A stretch of 64,000 bases of DNA from Bacteroidales bacterium (GTDB taxonomy: Bacteria > Bacteroidota > Bacteroidia > Bacteroidales > UBA10428): assembly GCA_016931575.1 (NCBI GenBank), contig JAFGEO010000079.1, positions 1 to 64,000 on the forward strand, in the 5' to 3' direction. Of this stretch, positions 1 to 8,580 are shown one piece after another. Within the stretch, counting starts at the first letter, position 1. Each line of letters starts with the position of its first letter. The translations under genes and the position numbers were made by a program. A model generated the notes under the pieces. It had not been told where the DNA came from. It searched no databases and saw only the letters and a list, made by a program, of their open reading frames with translations.

Positions 1-180
1 GAATCTGACATGACAGCTCAATTATCTGAAAAAGCAAATAAAGATATGCTTGATAGGATCCCCCTACAATATTATGGAAAACCAGAGGACGTTGCTAATG
101 CTGTATTATTTTTAGTGTCAGATAAAGCAAGATATATCACTGGCCAGGTATTAACTATTGACGGAGGAATGACTATGTGA
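1..180 (+). CDS. SDR family oxidoreductase (FabG-like), C-terminal end
   Basis: The frame is open from the left edge and stops at the TGA ending at 180, so only the last 59 residues are visible. They carry the C-terminal pattern of classical short-chain dehydrogenases: the [16 protein letters not shown] helix and the [14 protein letters not shown] end that is typical of 3-oxoacyl-ACP reductase FabG. The Rossmann fold and the catalytic Tyr-x3-Lys lie outside the window. The substrate therefore cannot be fixed: fatty acid synthesis is the commonest role for this tail, but sugar or steroid dehydrogenases of the same family end similarly. Family assignment is firm, exact function is not. Confidence 0.8.
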   Translation, partial: ESDMTAQLSEKANKDMLDRIPLQYYGKPEDVANAVLFLVSDKARYITGQVLTIDGGMTM

Positions 181-622
181 AAATGAACATGCACACAATA
201 AGCATTATTGTGCAGCGGGGTGATACCTCTGGCATCCGGCTTCCCGTCTAAGTTTAGTCGCGATCAGAACTTTCGACTTATCGCCTAATCAACTTAGTGA
301 TCTTCCTTTGGTAAACCCCCTGCCAATCAAGCCCAGTCACCACCGTCAGTTCCTCGATTAATCAGTTAATCAGTTACTCAATCAATGAGTTCCTGAATCC
401 CACTAACACCGAATCAACCTATCACCCCATCAACCCAAAATCCCATATCCTTGCGATTTCGCTATCCTTTACGCTTCCGGCTTTCTCATTCATACACCTG
501 CCTTCCATCTTTCATTCACCCTCTGAAAGGCTGTTTTGATCAAATAGAAGCCCCATAATTCGTCCGCCTGTTGCTTAAATTTTACTTTTAGAGCCTGAAA
601 CACACCTGAAACCTAATGCTCA
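181..622. other. Intergenic region with degenerate short repeats
   Basis: No coding frame is convincing here. Between about 340 and 450 the sequence is built from degenerate copies of short units such as AATCAGTT, AATCAATG and ATCAACC, rich in C and A on this strand and unlike the flanking genes. No tRNA cloverleaf, promoter box or terminator was recognised. The stretch may be a decayed simple repeat. Confidence 0.4.
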
Positions 623-1093
623 ATGAAACCTTTGATCTGTATTATTGACAGGAACAAAGTCTACAGACATGTCATTCAGGAATGTCTGTCAACCCTGGGC
701 TATTCTGATATCGAGACGTTTACCCATCCGGATGAGGCCCTGCGCTCGGTCCGGATTCCGCAGATTGTTATTCTGGATACCAATGGGGGCGACAAACACC
801 TGTCCGGCATTGAGTTTTTCAGACAATACGGACACACCAGGTACCGGCATACCCGTTTTATCTTTCTTTCATCTGATAGCAGTTTAAGTTCTGCAGTATC
901 TGTTTTACGGATGGGAGCCTATGACTATATTCTCAAAAGTAAAGCCGGGTTGAACAGGCTTGTGGTAAGGATTGAAAAACTATCCCTGGCTTATATAAAA
1001 GATCAAAAACATCTGGCAAGCTATCGGGCTGCCTTGATATCCATGGCTGGGAGCATCCTCCTGCTGGTCTGGGCAGTTCTGAAATACAGTTAG
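623..1093 (+). CDS. Single receiver-domain protein with C-terminal membrane helix
   Basis: A 156-residue protein whose first 120 residues form a CheY-like receiver: acidic pocket D9, phospho-acceptor D52 in VILDTN, switch S83 and conserved K105 in ILKSKAG. The pocket has D-R where most receivers have two acids (D-D or E-D), so metal binding may be altered. There is no DNA-binding or enzymatic output. Residues about 137-154 (AALISMAGSILLLVWAVL) form a hydrophobic helix, so the receiver should sit on the cytoplasmic face of the inner membrane. No kinase is adjacent; the nearest gene runs the other way and overlaps its stop codon by 4 bp. A signalling role is inferred from the fold, and the partner is unknown. 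Confidence 0.75.
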   Translation: MKPLICIIDRNKVYRHVIQECLSTLGYSDIETFTHPDEALRSVRIPQIVILDTNGGDKHLSGIEFFRQYGHTRYRHTRFIFLSSDSSLSSAVSVLRMGAYDYILKSKAGLNRLVVRIEKLSLAYIKDQKHLASYRAALISMAGSILLLVWAVLKYS

Positions 1094-3096
1094 TTGGGAT
1101 TGTAAAGTATTATGTCCGAAGCATCAGCTTTCGGTTTTTCCAGAATACGCACGGTATAATCTTCCATGTACTTAATAAATTCAAAGCTGGAATTTTCAAT
1201 ACTTCCCTGTCCGGCATCGCGTTTGAATTCATACTTTGAAAGCAGCAGGTCCATCGGTGAATACTGGGCGCAGTCACAAAGTTTCCGGGTGTACCTGAGC
1301 GAATTCTGAATGAAATACATTCCCAGGTCGTAGCCCAGATACGTGTAGTTTATGCCGGTACCCTTGCTCGTAGTCTTGTAAGGCTCATAGGATAGTTTCT
1401 CCCGGCATTTCAGAATGAACTCTTTGGTTGCTTTGTCATTATAATCAATGAAGAAGGGTGTAAGCAGGGTGACCTGTAATTCGTGGATCACGTCGATCCT
1501 GATATTTTCAAATTTCTGCCAGACGGGAAGGCCCAGGATCTGGAGGCTATATTGCTGGTTAAGAGAATGCAGTTGTGAAAGTGCACTGATCACATCCCCT
1601 TCATATTCGGAGTAGATCAATACAAGGTTTTCTTTATCAGGATGCAGTGCTTTACCAAGTTGATAGGGAAGGCTGTCATTGATATGTACCTCAGCCATCC
1701 GAAGGGTGTCTGTTATGGGATTTTTCAGCAATTCTGCCAGGTAAATAGCTTTGAACTGATCGATTTCTTCCTTGTATTTCAGGCTGTTTTTGTATGCCAG
1801 CACCAGGTTTCGGTTTTTTGCTTTCTTTGCCAGAAATTCTACCAGTGCCCTTTTTTTATACTCCTCCGTAGGGATTACCCGGAACATAAAGGGATTATTG
1901 GAGAAAAGGTAATCTTCTGTTGCCAGCGGGGTTACGAGGGGGATTTTTCGTTCGAAAGAATAGCTGGATACCAGGGCGATGTTCTCCGGTGCCAGAGGGC
2001 CAATGATGATGTCCGGTTCAAAAATATCAAGTTTGGATAATATTGCGGCAACACGATTGGTGTCAGCCTCAGTATCGTAAATGGCCAGGCTGATATTATA
2101 CCCTTCTTTGCCAAGTGAATCCACAGCAAGCAGAAGGCCTTCGTAGAGCTCAGCAGCCACACGGCCTTTGAAAACAGAAGTGGCACCTTTATCCGTATGA
2201 GTGGAAGAGTCTGAAGGTATATTTCCCGGAGAGAGCATTTCCCTGGCAAAGAACGGCAGCAGCACAGCCACTTTTACGGGTCGCATCGACCAACTCTTCT
2301 TTTCAATGGAATCGCACTGATACTTTGTTAAAGCGGTGAAGTCCATTACCGTTACCATCGTGTCCACATGCTCATCATAATAACTGTATCCTCCGGGGAA
2401 ATATGTCTGGTTGGGTATTTTCAATACCTGTTCTGCTTTTAATCCCCAGCGCAAATCCGGATTCAGGGCTATAAGGTCGCTGATGCTGATGTTGTACAGT
2501 TTGGATATGCGGTACAGGGTATCGCCGGGTTTAACCATATAGCTCAGGAACGGATCCTGTCCGGCAGGGTTGATATTCTGCTTAACAGGTTGCTGTATTG
2601 CTCCTCCCGGAACAGGTTGGTGACTTGTTTTTACTTCCTTTGGTATTCGGATCACTTCTCCGATTTTAATTCCTTCCCTGGAGCCGGGATTGTATTTGTA
2701 AATGGTTTCAACAGGCACATTGTATTCCCTCATCAGGGAAAAAGCAGTTTCCTGGGGCTTTACGGTGTGAAGGATAAAACCGCTCCCGGTTTCGGGTCCT
2801 GCGGCCTGTTCCTCCCTGACAGGGATCTTCAGGGCTATGCCTACCGGCAAGGGATCCAGCACAATATCCGGATTGGCAGCTGCAATATCCTCCCTGGAAA
2901 CCTCATAGGCAAGTGAGATCCTGTAAAGCGTATGGCCCTGTAAAACTGAATGCAGGTAATACCTGGCACCCTGATAAAAAATAATTTGCTCAGATTTGAC
3001 AACCGGTGCAGGCTGAAATTGCCCCTGAGTGACGGAAGTCAGCAACAGGGCCAACAGGGCCGAAAAACAGAATTTTATAAGCAGGTTTCTAATCAT
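1090..3096 (-). CDS. LysM repeat protein with periplasmic-binding-protein-like domain
   Basis: An exported protein of 668 residues. A start at 3096 is preferred over the longer frame from 3186, because it begins directly with a signal peptide (MIRNLLIKFCFSALLALLLT, then TQGQF) and avoids overlapping purC. Three LysM modules follow (about residues 46-93, 105-155 and 185-230; the third contains MVKPGDTLYRISKLYNIS), which bind peptidoglycan glycan chains. From about residue 275 (VKVAVLLPFF) to the end is a type-I periplasmic-binding-protein fold like that of branched amino acid receptors or LpoA. No permease is nearby, so a cell-wall sensing or scaffold role fits better than transport. It is the last gene of the phoH-purC operon, 40 bp after purC. 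Confidence 0.75.
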   Translation of the reverse strand: MIRNLLIKFCFSALLALLLTSVTQGQFQPAPVVKSEQIIFYQGARYYLHSVLQGHTLYRISLAYEVSREDIAAANPDIVLDPLPVGIALKIPVREEQAAGPETGSGFILHTVKPQETAFSLMREYNVPVETIYKYNPGSREGIKIGEVIRIPKEVKTSHQPVPGGAIQQPVKQNINPAGQDPFLSYMVKPGDTLYRISKLYNISISDLIALNPDLRWGLKAEQVLKIPNQTYFPGGYSYYDEHVDTMVTVMDFTALTKYQCDSIEKKSWSMRPVKVAVLLPFFAREMLSPGNIPSDSSTHTDKGATSVFKGRVAAELYEGLLLAVDSLGKEGYNISLAIYDTEADTNRVAAILSKLDIFEPDIIIGPLAPENIALVSSYSFERKIPLVTPLATEDYLFSNNPFMFRVIPTEEYKKRALVEFLAKKAKNRNLVLAYKNSLKYKEEIDQFKAIYLAELLKNPITDTLRMAEVHINDSLPYQLGKALHPDKENLVLIYSEYEGDVISALSQLHSLNQQYSLQILGLPVWQKFENIRIDVIHELQVTLLTPFFIDYNDKATKEFILKCREKLSYEPYKTTSKGTGINYTYLGYDLGMYFIQNSLRYTRKLCDCAQYSPMDLLLSKYEFKRDAGQGSIENSSFEFIKYMEDYTVRILEKPKADASDIILYNPN

Positions 3097-3136
3097 TGAA
3101 AATAAGAAAGCAGTAAATATACGTATTTGACATGAA

Positions 3137-4081
3137 TTAAACCCCGGCAATAAATGAACGGATATTTTGCTCGATTCTTTTTTCAAGATTTTCCAGATCG
3201 GCTTTCAGGAAGCGGTCTCCGGTAATATGTTCAAAGAGTTCGATGTACCTGTCACTGACCTCCTGAACAAAGTCCGGGCTCATATCAGGAACCTGCTGCC
3301 CTTCTTTCCCCTGGAAGTTATTGCTTATTAACCATTGCCGCACAAATTCCTTGGAGAGTTGTTTCTGGGCTTCGCCCTTTTCAATTCTTTCCTGGTAGCC
3401 ATCCTTGTAAAAGTACCTTGAAGAATCAGGGGTGTGGATTTCATCGATCAGGTAGATTTTTCCGTCTTTTTTACCAAACTCGTACTTGGTATCCACCAGG
3501 ATCAGACCCATTTTATCAGCAATTTCTGTTCCCCGGGCGAACAACTTACGGGTGTAATCTTCCAGTTTGTTATATTCTTCTTCGGAGACCAATCCCTGTC
3601 TGATGATCTCTTCGCGCGAAATATCCTCATCATGTCCCTCATCCGCCTTGGTAGTAGGCGTGATAATGGGTTCATCGAATTTTTCATTCTCACGCATCCC
3701 TTCTTTCAGACTTACTCCGCAAAGGCTCCTTTTTCCGTCACGGTATTCGCGCCAGGCATGTCCGGTCAGGTAACCGCGGATTACCATCTCGACCTTATAA
3801 GGTTCGGCCAGATGTCCGACCGTTACCATCGGATCGGGCGAGGCAATTTTCCAGTTGGGGACGATATCGGCAGTGGCATCAAGAAATTTTGACGCAATCT
3901 GGTTGAGTACCTGCCCCTTATAGGGGATTCCTTTCGGGAGGACCACGTCAAACGCTGAGATACGGTCCGAAACAACCATGACCAGGTATTCATCATTAAT
4001 ATTATATACATCACGTACTTTACCGTGATAAACACTTTTTTGTCCTTTGAATGAATAGTCCGTTTTCGTTAGTGCCTGCAT
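3137..4081 (-). CDS. purC: Phosphoribosylaminoimidazole-succinocarboxamide synthase (SAICAR synthetase)
   Basis: PurC joins aspartate to CAIR with ATP in de novo purine synthesis, in the cytoplasm. The 314-residue product shows family motifs: [20 protein letters not shown] near the N terminus, [15 protein letters not shown], and [13 protein letters not shown] near residue 215. It belongs to the longer (about 300 residue) class common in Bacteroidota. I start at the ATG at 4081 ([11 protein letters not shown]), because the upstream in-frame ATG at 4135 would overlap phoH and adds residues with no family counterpart. It follows phoH by 4 bp and is probably co-transcribed with it. Confidence 0.93.
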   Translation of the reverse strand: MQALTKTDYSFKGQKSVYHGKVRDVYNINDEYLVMVVSDRISAFDVVLPKGIPYKGQVLNQIASKFLDATADIVPNWKIASPDPMVTVGHLAEPYKVEMVIRGYLTGHAWREYRDGKRSLCGVSLKEGMRENEKFDEPIITPTTKADEGHDEDISREEIIRQGLVSEEEYNKLEDYTRKLFARGTEIADKMGLILVDTKYEFGKKDGKIYLIDEIHTPDSSRYFYKDGYQERIEKGEAQKQLSKEFVRQWLISNNFQGKEGQQVPDMSPDFVQEVSDRYIELFEHITGDRFLKADLENLEKRIEQNIRSFIAGV

Positions 4082-4085
4082 GTTG

Positions 4086-5054
4086 TTATGGTTTAGAATT
4101 ATTTTCGTTTGTTTTATCCTTGTCATAAGCTTCAATGATCCTCTTTACCAGCTTATGTCTGACAACGTCCCGCATATCAAATTGGATGGCGCTGATTCCC
4201 CTGATGTTGCCCAGCAGCTCCAGGGCCTTCAGTAATCCGGATTGCTGCTTTCTGGGCAGGTCAATCTGCGTGGTGTCGCCAGTGATGATAAATTTGGCAT
4301 TCTTGCCCATGCGGGTCAGGAACATCTTCATTTGATTGACCGTTGTATTCTGCCCTTCATCAAGGATGACAAAGGCATGGTCCAGGGTGCGCCCCCTCAT
4401 ATAAGCCAGGGGTGCGATCTCAATGATCCCCTCTTCGATGTGGCTCAGTAGCTTTTTCGGGGGGATCATATCCCTGAGGGCATCATAGAGCGGCTGAAGG
4501 TAGGGATCAAGTTTTTCTTTCAGGTCGCCCGGAAGAAAACCCAGGCTTTCCCCGGCCTCAACAGCCGGCCTACACAGAATAATCTTACGTACTTCCTTGT
4601 TTTTCAAAGATCTTACGGCGAGCGCAATGGCAGTATAAGTTTTACCGGTTCCTGCCGGGCCGAGAGCAAAGAGGATGTCGTTCCTGTCATACTCATCGAC
4701 CAGCTTTTGCTGATTTATCGATGTAGCTTTGATCTCCCTGCCGTGTATGCCAAATACCAGAACATCTTTATTCTCATTCATTCGGTTGATCCATGCCTCA
4801 TTGCCGCTATGAAGGAGCTCTTCAATGTCATTAACAGTAAGCTTGTTGTATTTGTTGTAGAAGGCAATGATCTTTTCAAGTTTATCTTCAAAAATAACGA
4901 TCTGACTTTCTTCCCCCATGGTGAATATTTCATTTCCACGGGCTACGATCCGGATTTTCGGAAAACCGGAGATAATCTTGTTTAAAAGTACATTATTTGC
5001 ACCGTAAAGGTTTATCGGATCAATTCCTTCTAAATATATCGACTTCTCGATCAT
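4086..5054 (-). CDS. phoH: PhoH family ATPase
   Basis: A 322-residue PhoH-like P-loop NTPase. Walker A is GPAGTGKT at residues 132-139; the Walker B region is [11 protein letters not shown], followed by the sensor-like [13 protein letters not shown]. PhoH proteins resemble the helicase core of RecD and are linked to RNA metabolism or phosphate stress; the exact reaction is not settled. The N-terminal 100 residues are the small domain usual in this family. It is the first gene of a leftward operon with purC and the LysM protein. A promoter-like box lies 36 bp upstream of the start codon. Confidence 0.92.
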   Translation of the reverse strand: MIEKSIYLEGIDPINLYGANNVLLNKIISGFPKIRIVARGNEIFTMGEESQIVIFEDKLEKIIAFYNKYNKLTVNDIEELLHSGNEAWINRMNENKDVLVFGIHGREIKATSINQQKLVDEYDRNDILFALGPAGTGKTYTAIALAVRSLKNKEVRKIILCRPAVEAGESLGFLPGDLKEKLDPYLQPLYDALRDMIPPKKLLSHIEEGIIEIAPLAYMRGRTLDHAFVILDEGQNTTVNQMKMFLTRMGKNAKFIITGDTTQIDLPRKQQSGLLKALELLGNIRGISAIQFDMRDVVRHKLVKRIIEAYDKDKTNENNSKP

Positions 5055-5089
5055 AAAAATTACTCAATAATGTGTACTTTTAGCCAGTA

Positions 5090-5097
5090 CAAAGTAA
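5090..5097 (-). promoter_or_regulatory. Candidate -7 promoter box for phoH
   Basis: Read on the minus strand this is TTACTTTG, one base off the Bacteroidota -7 consensus TAnnTTTG. An ATTG lies roughly 20 bp further upstream as a possible -33 element. The predicted transcript start is about 30 nt before the phoH ATG. The identical octamer stands before yajC and nusB. Confidence 0.5.
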
Positions 5098-5149
5098 ACT
5101 TATTTTTTTAAGAATTTCAATTTAAAATAGAAGCTGTATATCACACCAG

Positions 5150-5962
5150 ATGGCCATTATAACCCTCACAACCGATTGGAATAAAAGCGATTATTACCTG
5201 GGTTCCGTTAAGGGGAAAATCCTGACAAAAGATCCGGCGACACAAATTGTTGATATAAGCCATCAGGTTCAGCCTTTCAACCTGATGCAGGCTGCCTTTA
5301 TTATCAGGAATTGCTGCTCTGATTTTCCTGTGGGGACCATCCATATTATTGCCATAAATGCCGCTCTGTCGCAGAAGCGTTCACTGTTGATCATTGAATC
5401 CAAGGGGCAATATTTTATTACAAGTGATAATGGTCTCGTCGGACTGCTGACGCATGGGCAACCCGATGCTGTTTACCGTGTTTCGGAAAGGCCCGATAAG
5501 CAAAATTTCCTGAGCCTGGATATCTTTATCGAAACGGCTTTCAATCTGATCGGGAAAAAGGATCTGCAGTCATTTTGTGAGAGGACCGATACGTATGAGT
5601 CACAAATTCCTTACCGTCCGGTCATCGATAAGAACCTGATCAATGGTAGTGTTATCTATATTGATTCCTTCTCAAATGCCATTACCAACATTTCAAAGGA
5701 AACCTTTATGAAGGTCGGTAATAACAAAGCTTTTGAGATTTACATTCAGAGTAATCATTATAAGATCGACAGGCTTAACCAAAGCTATTCGGATTCCCTG
5801 TCGGGGGAACTGCTTGGACTTTTTAATTCAGTCGGTTTACTGGAAATTGCCATCAACCATGGTAATGCTGCTGAGTTACTGAACTTAAGTGTGAATTCTG
5901 CCATTCGGATAAAATTCTATGATGAAAAACCTGACTCAAAACTCACATTAACAGGAGGATGA
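5150..5962 (+). CDS. SAM hydroxide adenosyltransferase-like protein (DUF62 family)
   Basis: A 270-residue member of the SAM_adeno_trans (DUF62) family. Known members cleave S-adenosylmethionine with hydroxide to adenosine and methionine, or with halide in the fluorinase branch. The N-terminal ITLTTDWNKSDYYLGSVKG matches the family start, and FITSDNGLVGLL matches the usual PDNG motif. The usual VDPGVG stretch is replaced by INAALSQ, so this is a divergent subgroup. The C-terminal beta domain begins near residue 160. Its stop codon overlaps the mazG start by 4 bp (ATGA), which implies translational coupling. Family is clear; the hydrolase activity is inferred. Confidence 0.85.
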   Translation: MAIITLTTDWNKSDYYLGSVKGKILTKDPATQIVDISHQVQPFNLMQAAFIIRNCCSDFPVGTIHIIAINAALSQKRSLLIIESKGQYFITSDNGLVGLLTHGQPDAVYRVSERPDKQNFLSLDIFIETAFNLIGKKDLQSFCERTDTYESQIPYRPVIDKNLINGSVIYIDSFSNAITNISKETFMKVGNNKAFEIYIQSNHYKIDRLNQSYSDSLSGELLGLFNSVGLLEIAINHGNAAELLNLSVNSAIRIKFYDEKPDSKLTLTGG

Positions 5963-6741
5963 CAAATTCAAAAAAGCTGGAAGCATTTAATCGTTTATTA
6001 GAAGTAATGGATGAACTCAGGGAGAAATGTCCCTGGGACCGGGAGCAGACTTTTGATTCACTGCGTAACCTGACCATTGAAGAAACTTATGAACTGGTCG
6101 ATGCCATTACGGAGAAAGACAACACGGAGATACGCAAAGAACTTGGAGACCTGCTGCTCCATATCGTTTTTTATGCCAAAATTGCTGATGAGCAGAAGCT
6201 TTTCGATATCGCCGATATTATCGATTCGCTCTGCGAAAAATTGATCTTCCGGCACCCTCATGTATTTGGTGATGTGGATGTTAAGGGTGATTCTTATACG
6301 GTGGTAAAAAATTGGGAAGATCTTAAACAGCAGGAAGGGAACCGCAGTGTGTTGTCAGGGGTGCCTAAAGGTCTTCCTGCCCTGATAAAGGCAAACAGGG
6401 TACAGGAAAAGGTGAGGGCTGTTGGTTTCGACTGGGACGTTCGTGAGCAGATTTGGGAGAAGGTAAGGGAAGAAATGAGCGAGTTGGAAGAGCAGGTGAA
6501 AGCTGAAAACCAGGAAGAAATCGAAAAGGAATTTGGTGATCTGTTATTCTCAGTGGTTAATGCCGCCCGGCTTTACAATATTGATCCTGAAACTGCGTTG
6601 GAAAAAACGAACAGGAAATTTATAAAACGCTTTAACTATCTTGAAAGCGAAACCATTAAGAAGGGACGCTCACTCCGGGATATGAGCCTGGATGAGATGA
6701 ATGTGATCTGGGAGGAGGCTAAAAAATACGACCCGAAATAA
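5959..6741 (+). CDS. mazG: Nucleoside triphosphate pyrophosphohydrolase MazG
   Basis: MazG hydrolyses NTPs and dNTPs to monophosphate and pyrophosphate, cleaning the nucleotide pool. The 260 residues match the length of E. coli MazG (263) and hold two MazG domains: residues about 15-120 (CPWDREQTFDSLRNLTIEE, with the metal-binding EETYELVDAI helix and KELGDLLLHIVF) and residues about 150-245 (EEMSELEEQVK, EKEFGDLLFSVVNAAR). It overlaps the upstream DUF62 gene by 4 bp and lies 12 bp before a small exported protein. Confidence 0.93.
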   Translation: MTNSKKLEAFNRLLEVMDELREKCPWDREQTFDSLRNLTIEETYELVDAITEKDNTEIRKELGDLLLHIVFYAKIADEQKLFDIADIIDSLCEKLIFRHPHVFGDVDVKGDSYTVVKNWEDLKQQEGNRSVLSGVPKGLPALIKANRVQEKVRAVGFDWDVREQIWEKVREEMSELEEQVKAENQEEIEKEFGDLLFSVVNAARLYNIDPETALEKTNRKFIKRFNYLESETIKKGRSLRDMSLDEMNVIWEEAKKYDPK

Positions 6742-6753
6742 CCATAACCCAAC

Positions 6754-7287
6754 ATGAGGCGAGGAATTTTATTACTTTGTACAATACTGGCACTTTGTGG
6801 CACTATTACGCTACCTTCTGAGGCACAAATCATTAAAACGCGGGTCGACTTTGTCGGAGGCATAGCCTATCCGGAGTATCTGCACGGAGGCATCCGTTAC
6901 CAGTATGGTGAGCGTGCACAGGCAGGTTTATACTATGGAGGGGATATGGGGATCATGCCTGAGATTATCAATTCCCTGACCCTGGACCACATGTACCACT
7001 TTGGAAAGAATAATTACTATTCGAACCGCCCTGTCTGGTATACCCGGCAAGCCTACACCTATTCAAAGCAAATGACAACTATCAGGATCTATAAAATTTC
7101 CTACCTGGACCTCAGCCTGGGGTATGAATTTCCACTCAATAATTATGTAGGGCTCAATTTTGATATGGGATTGAATTTTAAGATGAGGGAAAGGGAAGAG
7201 GACCGGGATCCCGATGGCAGTGTCTTTATTGATCCCCGTTGGTATGTCGGGATGATGGCCAGGTTCCAGATTTACATATCGATCTGA
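6754..7287 (+). CDS. Exported outer-membrane-like protein of unknown function
   Basis: I do not recognise a named family. The 177 residues begin with a clear signal peptide (MRRGILLLCTILALCG, cleavage near SEAQ). The mature part is rich in Tyr, Gly and alternating hydrophobic residues and ends in MMARFQIYISI, a terminal strand with alternating hydrophobic residues like that of outer-membrane beta-barrels. It is probably a small barrel or periplasmic protein. It follows mazG by 12 bp on the same strand and is convergent with the ankyrin gene, with only 7 bp between the two stop codons. Confidence 0.6.
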   Translation: MRRGILLLCTILALCGTITLPSEAQIIKTRVDFVGGIAYPEYLHGGIRYQYGERAQAGLYYGGDMGIMPEIINSLTLDHMYHFGKNNYYSNRPVWYTRQAYTYSKQMTTIRIYKISYLDLSLGYEFPLNNYVGLNFDMGLNFKMREREEDRDPDGSVFIDPRWYVGMMARFQIYISI

Positions 7288-7294
7288 TCTCTGA

Positions 7295-8494
7295 TCAGGT
7301 TCCTGCCTTTTCGAGATCGATATTCTCAATCGTGGCTGTTACCACTTTAATCCAGTTTCCGCATTTTTGAATCTGCCGGCTCATGTAGTTATACTCGCGT
7401 TCTACCTCCGATTCGTCTTCCGCCACATAGCCAGTCAGGGCTGCCTCGATCATCTGCGTCAGAATTTCACCGGTATAGGCCAGCATCAGCTCATTTTCCC
7501 TCTTTTTATAGTATAGACGGGCAGATTTAAAGCAAGACATACTTTGCTGAAGATTTTTAATTTTCGCTTCTTTGGTGCTATCGATGTCAGCTTTTACATA
7601 GTGAACCAGCCCCAGGTTGTATAAGTCATCATGAGTTTTCCCGGGCAGTGAATCACTGGCACCTTTCAGTAGCAGCTCCCGGATAAACGTCTGGTTTTCC
7701 ATTTCAGCTGCTGCTTTGATAAAAGAGGGATTGTCTACATCGGCACCCAGGGCCAGCAATGCACGAAATGCCAGGGTATCGAAATTCCAGATCGTATAGT
7801 TCAGCGGAGCGTTCCCATATAAATCCTTACTATTCACATCGGCACCCAGTTTAATCAGTTCAATGGCAGTTTCTGCCTGCCTGAACCTGCAGGCCTGGAT
7901 AAGGGGTGTGATACCCTTAACATCCTGAAGGTATAAGTTAATGTTTTGTTTCAGAAGATACCGGGTCAGGGTGTCGCACCCGGCTTCGATCGAGAGGTGC
8001 AGGGCATTTTCGTTCAGCGCGGTGATCCGCTTATAGTTAACACCCTTCTCAATAAAATAGAAAGGCAACTTTCCGCAGGCAAACAAAATGCTGAAATGAA
8101 AAGGGGAATAATTCTGGTGGTTCACCGCATCGGGGTTGGCCCCTTTATCAATAAGCCTGTAGACGATGTTCTTATTGTTAGTATTTTCAAGGGCATAGTG
8201 GAGACAGGTATTTCCGAAGGAGTCCGCCTCGTTCACATTGGCTCCCTGATCTATAAAGTATTCAGCAAAAGCTGTGTTGTTACTTTTCAGGCAATACATG
8301 AGGATGGTTTTTCCATCGGAATCTTTTGCATCAAGATTGTACCCCTTGTCAATCAGGCGCTGGGCTTTGGTTTTGTTACCCCAGACGACAACGTTCAGGT
8401 ATTTTTTATAGGTTTTAGGATCTGTATCAGTCTGGGAGAAAAGATACAGGCATGACAGCATGGAGATCAGCAGGAATACAATAGTTCGTTTCAT
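7295..8494 (-). CDS. Exported ankyrin-repeat protein
   Basis: A 399-residue protein with an N-terminal signal peptide (MKRTIVFLLISMLSCLYLFSQ). From about residue 30 to 275 it consists of ankyrin repeats with recurring units such as DSDGKTILMYCLKSNN, DSFGNTCLHYALEN and KGITPLIQACRFRQAETAIE, each with the usual G-A-D/N hairpin (LGADVNSKDLYG). The last 120 residues form a charged alpha-helical tail. Ankyrin repeats bind proteins; the partner here is unknown, and the location should be periplasmic. A perfect -7 promoter box lies 30 bp upstream of the start codon. Confidence 0.8.
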   Translation of the reverse strand: MKRTIVFLLISMLSCLYLFSQTDTDPKTYKKYLNVVVWGNKTKAQRLIDKGYNLDAKDSDGKTILMYCLKSNNTAFAEYFIDQGANVNEADSFGNTCLHYALENTNNKNIVYRLIDKGANPDAVNHQNYSPFHFSILFACGKLPFYFIEKGVNYKRITALNENALHLSIEAGCDTLTRYLLKQNINLYLQDVKGITPLIQACRFRQAETAIELIKLGADVNSKDLYGNAPLNYTIWNFDTLAFRALLALGADVDNPSFIKAAAEMENQTFIRELLLKGASDSLPGKTHDDLYNLGLVHYVKADIDSTKEAKIKNLQQSMSCFKSARLYYKKRENELMLAYTGEILTQMIEAALTGYVAEDESEVEREYNYMSRQIQKCGNWIKVVTATIENIDLEKAGT

Positions 8495-8523
8495 GTTTAG
8501 CAGGCACTTTTTCTACTACTGCG

Positions 8524-8531
8524 CAAAAATA
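8524..8531 (-). promoter_or_regulatory. -7 promoter box for the ankyrin-repeat gene
   Basis: On the minus strand the sequence is TATTTTTG, an exact match to TAnnTTTG, about 23 nt upstream of the start codon after allowing for the expected initiation offset. No convincing -33 element was assigned. Confidence 0.55.
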
Positions 8532-8580
8532 ATTCCAAAAGTAATGTACCTTTTTCGAATGTCTGGTAAAAAGTTGCGGA

